From Zoogloea sp. (GTDB lineage: Bacteria; Pseudomonadota; Gammaproteobacteria; Burkholderiales; Rhodocyclaceae): a stretch of 64,000 nt of DNA. The stretch lies in the NCBI RefSeq assembly GCF_017302315.1, contig NZ_JAFLDT010000001.1, positions 140,108 to 204,107 of the forward strand, in the 5' to 3' direction. The notes beneath the pieces are model-generated. The model saw nothing but the letters and a program-made list of their open reading frames with translations, was not told where the DNA came from and did no database searches. This document shows positions 60,602 through 64,000 of the stretch, piece after piece (within the stretch, counting starts at the first letter, position 1; each line of letters begins with the position of its first letter). Made by a program: the position numbers and the translations under genes.

Positions 60602-60652
60602 GTTGACAATATAGCAACGTAAGTTGACAATAAAAAGAAAGGAGGTTGTCAA
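60602..60652 (+). promoter_or_regulatory. Promoter with repeated TTGACAAT boxes before the fusion gene
   Basis: GTTGACAAT occurs at 60602-60610 and 60623-60631, exactly 21 bp apart, and the inverse TTGTCAA at 60646-60652 touches the start codon. The first copy contains a perfect -35 (TTGACA, 60603-60608); 17 bases on, GACAAT (60626-60631) can act as -10. AAGGAGG (60639-60645) is the ribosome site. The spacing suggests an operator for a dimeric regulator, possibly the gene's own winged-helix product. Confidence 0.65.
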
Positions 60653-61711
60653 ATGACCAAGGTTCGAGCTGGTGGTGAACCCGTGCGCAAGTTCCTAATT
60701 GAGAATATTGACGCGCATCCGTCCGATATCGTGCGCTTCACTGCGGAAAAATTCACGTGTTCCCGGCAGGCTGTGCATAAGCACTTGAAGCGCTTGGTCG
60801 ACGAGGGTGCTGTTGTCGTCAGCGGAAACACGCGGAACAAGCTTTATGGGCTTGCGCCACTGCTGGAATGGCGCCATGAATATGAGCTTGCGTCGCCACT
60901 CGCCGAAGACGTAGTGTGGCGAAACGACGTTTCTCCGCTGCTCGGCAAACTGCCCGAGAACGTCCTACACATCTGGCATTACGGCTTCACCGAAATGCTC
61001 AACAACGTGGTAGACCACTCAGGCGCCAGCCACGTTCTCGTCTCTCTGCGAAAGACGGCCGCTTCCACGATGGTCACGATCTACGACAACGGTGTCGGCA
61101 TTTTCAAGAAAATTCGGGGGGCGCTTGATCTGATCGACGAGCGACACGCCGTGCTCGAACTCGCCAAAGGCAAGTTCACTACCGATCCAGCGAATCACTC
61201 GGGTGAAGGCATCTTTTTTTCGTCCCGAATGTTTGATGAGTTCGACATCCTTTCGGGCGAAGTCTATTTCTCCCATGAATTTGACAAGAAGGAAGATTGG
61301 ATCCTTCAGCGCAATAGCCCACGAGGAGGCACACTGGTCACGATGGTGCTGCATAACCACACCGCGCGGACGACAAAAAAGGTCTTCAACAAGTTCTCCG
61401 CCGGCGATGACTATGGCTTCAACAAGACCGTGGTTCCAGTCAAACTGATGCGGTATGGAGACGACAATCTGGTGTCCCGCTCTCAAGCCAAGCGCCTACT
61501 CGCGCGAATTGATCGATTCAAGGTCGTAATGCTTGATTTCTCAGGCGTAGCCACGATTGGGCAGGCCTTCGCCGATGAAGTGTTTCGCGTTTTCCGGGCA
61601 AAGCATCCAAGTCTCGAATTAGTGCCGATACATGCCTCATTGGAGGTTAAGCGGATGATCTCTCGAGCTGAATCACTTGCAGCCTCTGGCGGGGCTCCAA
61701 CTTCGCCATGA
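60653..61711 (+). CDS. Winged-helix / GHKL-ATPase / STAS-like (DUF4325) fusion protein
   Basis: A 352-aa soluble protein with three parts. Residues 10-68 form a MarR/ArsR-like winged helix (RFTAEKFTCSRQAVHKHLKR; GAVVVSGNTRNKLYGL). Residues about 100-235 are a histidine-kinase-like ATPase: N box FTEMLNNVVDHSGAS (Glu114, Asn117/118, Asp121), G1 box TIYDNGVGIF (Asp145) and G2-type NHSGEGIFFSS. Residues about 265-345 match the STAS-like DUF4325 fold (VVMLDFSGVATIGQAFADEV). No phosphoacceptor His domain is seen. This puts anti-sigma-kinase-like and anti-anti-sigma-like modules on one DNA-binding protein. Base composition is less GC-rich than its neighbours, which suggests transfer. It stands alone, with repeated boxes in its promoter. 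The function is unknown. Confidence 0.85.
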   Translation: MTKVRAGGEPVRKFLIENIDAHPSDIVRFTAEKFTCSRQAVHKHLKRLVDEGAVVVSGNTRNKLYGLAPLLEWRHEYELASPLAEDVVWRNDVSPLLGKLPENVLHIWHYGFTEMLNNVVDHSGASHVLVSLRKTAASTMVTIYDNGVGIFKKIRGALDLIDERHAVLELAKGKFTTDPANHSGEGIFFSSRMFDEFDILSGEVYFSHEFDKKEDWILQRNSPRGGTLVTMVLHNHTARTTKKVFNKFSAGDDYGFNKTVVPVKLMRYGDDNLVSRSQAKRLLARIDRFKVVMLDFSGVATIGQAFADEVFRVFRAKHPSLELVPIHASLEVKRMISRAESLAASGGAPTSP

Positions 61712-61800
61712 CCGGATATCTGCAGTCAGCCATCTGACGTGGCGCAGTGCTTTGCAGCCGGTAGTCACTTGACTCCGGCCCCGGCGGCTTCGCCACTGCC

Positions 61801-62871
61801 TCACCCCACCCGAATCCTCTTCCCGTACCCCGTCATCTCCAGATACCCGCGCCCCACCTCGCGCCCGCCTTCCAGCGCCCGCACCGCCCCTTCCCAGTAG
61901 ATCGCGCCGGTGGAGCGTCGGCTGTCCAGTTCCTGGTCATCGATCAAGGGCTGCAACTCCAACAGGCGCCCGCCCACCTGCACCCGCCAGGCCACCGGCC
62001 AGTCGATACCCGAGCGGGGTGAGTGCCATTGGCGCAGGGGGGTGAAGTGCACTGCCTCGGGGGGCAACACCTGCCCGACCTGACCGGTAGGGCGCAGGGT
62101 GGCGGCGGACCACAGGGCCTTGCCGGCGGCGTCGCGCAGGCGGAAGGCCATCAGCCCGCTGCCATCATCCAGGTTGAGGCCGATCCAGTCCCAGCCCTGG
62201 GCGCCGTCGGGCAGCAGTTCGCTGGACCATTCGTGATCGAGCCAGGCCTGGCCGGTGACCGGCCGGGCGGTGCCGTCCAGAGTGAGCTGGCCGCTCACCC
62301 GTAGCTGGGGGCGGCTGTAGTAGTAGCTGGCGTGGCGCGGGTCGGCGGCCTTGCGGCTGAAGCCGGCCTGCCCTTGCAGCAGCGGCGGGCCGTCGGATTG
62401 CAGGTCGAGCTGGTAGGCAAAATCCGCGCCGTGGACGCGGGCGTGGTAACCCTTGGGGCCGAGCTCGAAGCGCCAGTCGCCCAGCCACACGCGGGTGGTG
62501 CCGATGTCGAAGCCGGCGTGGCCGGGGCCGACGCGGGCCGAACGTTCATCGTGGCGCAGCCGGCCGAGGCGCGGGTCGGCGATGGCGGCGTGAGCGAGCA
62601 CCAGCTGGCGCGGGGGGAAGATGCTCGGATTGCCTTCGCCCAAACCGGTGCGTACCCGGAAGAAGGTGACCTGGAAGCCCAGAGGGCTGCCATCCGGGAG
62701 CTTCAGCCAGCCGGTGGCATACCACCATTCGGTGCGGAAATCCGGATGGGCACCATGATCGGCCGGGAAGGTCAGGCGACGCCCGGGCAGCACCGGGGCA
62801 AACTCCGTGGCACTGGCGGGCACGGCAGCGAGGCTGGCCACGGCGAGCAGAAAGCGGCGGCGCTGCATCAC
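61801..62871 (-). CDS. AttH-type lipocalin-like exported protein
   Basis: A 356-aa protein of the AttH/CrtC (lipocalin-like hydrolase) family. It begins with a twin-arginine-type signal (MMQRRRFLLAVASLAAVPAS). Family motifs are DFRTEWWYATGWLKLPDGSP near residue 45, LGFQVTFFRVRTGLG, and GQAWLDHEWSSELLPDGAQG near 210, followed by GWDWIGLNLDDGSGLMAFRL. Carotenoid hydratase activity is unlikely without carotenoid genes; the neighbouring FtsX-type permease matches the AttFGH export arrangement. The start overlaps the permease stop by four bases. Confidence 0.85.
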   Translation of the reverse strand: MMQRRRFLLAVASLAAVPASATEFAPVLPGRRLTFPADHGAHPDFRTEWWYATGWLKLPDGSPLGFQVTFFRVRTGLGEGNPSIFPPRQLVLAHAAIADPRLGRLRHDERSARVGPGHAGFDIGTTRVWLGDWRFELGPKGYHARVHGADFAYQLDLQSDGPPLLQGQAGFSRKAADPRHASYYYSRPQLRVSGQLTLDGTARPVTGQAWLDHEWSSELLPDGAQGWDWIGLNLDDGSGLMAFRLRDAAGKALWSAATLRPTGQVGQVLPPEAVHFTPLRQWHSPRSGIDWPVAWRVQVGGRLLELQPLIDDQELDSRRSTGAIYWEGAVRALEGGREVGRGYLEMTGYGKRIRVG

Positions 62872-64000
62872 CAGTCCTCCCTTACGGCCAGCACGGCGCT
62901 CCGCCCCATGGCCTGCCGGCCGGCCAGCACGGCGGCCACGGCGGCCAGGGCCACCAGCCCGGTGCCGAAGAGCAGCAGGGACAGCCAGGGCACGTGCAGG
63001 TCCATGCTCCAGTGGAAGCTCTGGCGATTGACCACCTCGATCAGCACCAGACCAATGGCCCCGCCAACCAGCATGCCGCCGAGCACGCCGACGCCCGCGG
63101 CGAGGGCGCCCTCCCGGGCCAGCATGGCGCCGATCTGGCGACGGGTCAGGCCCAGGTGGCGTAGCATGCCGAACTCCCGCCGCCGCGCCGCCGCCAGGGC
63201 CGCGAAGCTGGCCGCCACGCCGGCCAGGCCGATGGCCACGGCCACCGCCTCAAGCAGGTAGGTGACGGCGAAGGTGCGGTCGAAGATGCGCAGGCTGATG
63301 GCGCGGATCTCGCCGGGCCGGGCGATCTCCAGCGCGCCGGGGCCGGCCAGGCTGGCCAGGGCATCGGCCACATCGTCCGCCCGGGCGCCGGGGGCAAGAT
63401 GTACCGCCCCATCGTTGGCCAGCCTGTCCCCGGTGAGTCGCCGGTAGTCGGTCAGATCGATCATCACGGCGCCGGTCTGGCGGGCGTAGTCGCGCCACAC
63501 GCCGGCCACGGCCACTGGCACGCTGCGGCCGGCCAGGGGCAAGTCCACCTGCTGGCCCGGCTGCCAACCCCGGAGGTCCTGCAGCGCCTCGGAGATCCAG
63601 ATGCGCGGCAGCGTGCCCGCCGTACCGGCCCGCGCCACCAAGGGCAGATCGCTGCCGTCGGCCGCCACCGGGCGGGCGATCAGGGCCACGGGCGGCTGGC
63701 CGGTGACGAGGCGCAGCGTGTCGTGGCGGATGAAATCCACCTGGCCCACACCGGGCAGCGCGGCGATGCGGGCCTGCAGCGCTTCGTCCAGATGCCCGCT
63801 GCCGCTGGCCCGACCGGCGCGCACGTAAAGGTCGGCGGGCAGGATCTGGCTCAGCCACTGGTCCACCGAATCCCGGAAGGAGGCCACCATGATGGCCATG
63901 GCAACCGCCAGGGCCACGCTGGTCAGCACCCCGGCAGCCGCCACCACCGCATGCCCCGGCGCCGCCGACAGGCGAGCGGCGGCCAGGCGCGCGGACACCG
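62868..64000 (-). CDS. FtsX-family ABC transporter permease, N-terminal part outside the window
   Basis: At least 377 residues of a MacB/FtsX-type permease (AttG-like). Visible parts are a TM segment near the window edge (GVLTSVALAVAMAIMVASF), a large periplasmic region, and three C-terminal TM helices (about residues 255-280, 305-330 and 340-365) with RRREFGMLRHLGLTRRQIGA between, the FtsX signature loop. The frame is open through the right edge. Two-repeat permeases of this group are about 800 aa, so this is probably the second half; GTG 63998 need not be the start. It is coupled to the AttH-like gene, and an ATPase gene is expected further upstream. Confidence 0.85.
   Translation of the reverse strand, partial: VSARLAAARLSAAPGHAVVAAAGVLTSVALAVAMAIMVASFRDSVDQWLSQILPADLYVRAGRASGSGHLDEALQARIAALPGVGQVDFIRHDTLRLVTGQPPVALIARPVAADGSDLPLVARAGTAGTLPRIWISEALQDLRGWQPGQQVDLPLAGRSVPVAVAGVWRDYARQTGAVMIDLTDYRRLTGDRLANDGAVHLAPGARADDVADALASLAGPGALEIARPGEIRAISLRIFDRTFAVTYLLEAVAVAIGLAGVAASFAALAAARRREFGMLRHLGLTRRQIGAMLAREGALAAGVGVLGGMLVGGAIGLVLIEVVNRQSFHWSMDLHVPWLSLLLFGTGLVALAAVAAVLAGRQAMGRSAVLAVREDW

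Overview
The window is chromosomal DNA of a beta-proteobacterium, most like the Rhodocyclaceae (Azospira/Dechloromonas/Azoarcus type). This is inferred from gene content and order, GC-rich DNA, the leuCDB-asd-fimV-truA-trpFBA-accD-folC-dedD-cvpA-purF-metZ superoperon, and a CcoG/sulfite reductase block; no database search was possible. Almost all of it is core genome. There is no rRNA, CRISPR array, prophage or intact insertion sequence, and one tRNA (Leu, anticodon TAG).

Layout. 1-4.5 kb: nadK (cut by the window edge), hrcA, hemH, a small membrane protein, a bacterial AP2-domain protein and a TrxC-like thioredoxin. 4.6-10 kb: a Ser/Thr kinase with a C-terminal cyclic-nucleotide-binding-like domain, divergent from grpE-dnaK-dnaJ. 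10-17.1 kb: an orphan periplasmic binding protein, cysS, and an envelope cluster (TPR protein, L,D-transpeptidase, two cyclophilins, lpxH). 17.1-37 kb: the long minus-strand superoperon, read as leuC, entericidin-like lipoprotein, leuD, leuB, asd, fimV, ECF-T-like protein, truA, trpF, trpB, trpA, accD, folC, dedD, cvpA, purF, metZ, preceded by an MFS transporter and an M48 protease. Many of its junctions are 4-base start/stop overlaps. 37-41 kb: ilvB-ilvN-aroC and a DUF465 protein, with a valine-rich leader peptide and attenuator ahead of ilvB. 41-46.3 kb: fadD, a CBS protein, fdxA, trxA, rho and tRNA-Leu. 46.3-56.4 kb: aldehyde dehydrogenase, lytic transglycosylase, an unusual two-gene pair (FIST-like protein plus an apparently domesticated ISL3 transposase N-domain), DUF934, sulfite reductase, ccoG, a MocR regulator and an OmpA-like protein. 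56.5-64 kb: clpB, a second orphan binding protein with a damaged 3' end, a less GC-rich winged-helix/GHKL-ATPase/STAS-like fusion gene, and an AttH/FtsX export pair cut by the right edge.

Regulation visible in the sequence. Three sigma-32 promoters with identical 13-nt spacers precede grpE, dnaK and clpB, so the heat-shock genes in two separate parts of the window share one promoter design. ilvBN carries a complete valine attenuator. fimV has a 14-bp perfect inverted repeat just before its start. rho has a C-rich, G-poor leader. The fusion gene at 60.6 kb has a promoter overlaid by TTGACAAT repeats 21 bp apart.

The best candidates for undescribed biology are the FIST-like/ISL3-like operon at 48.9-50.6 kb and the winged-helix/GHKL/STAS-like protein at 60.6-61.7 kb.
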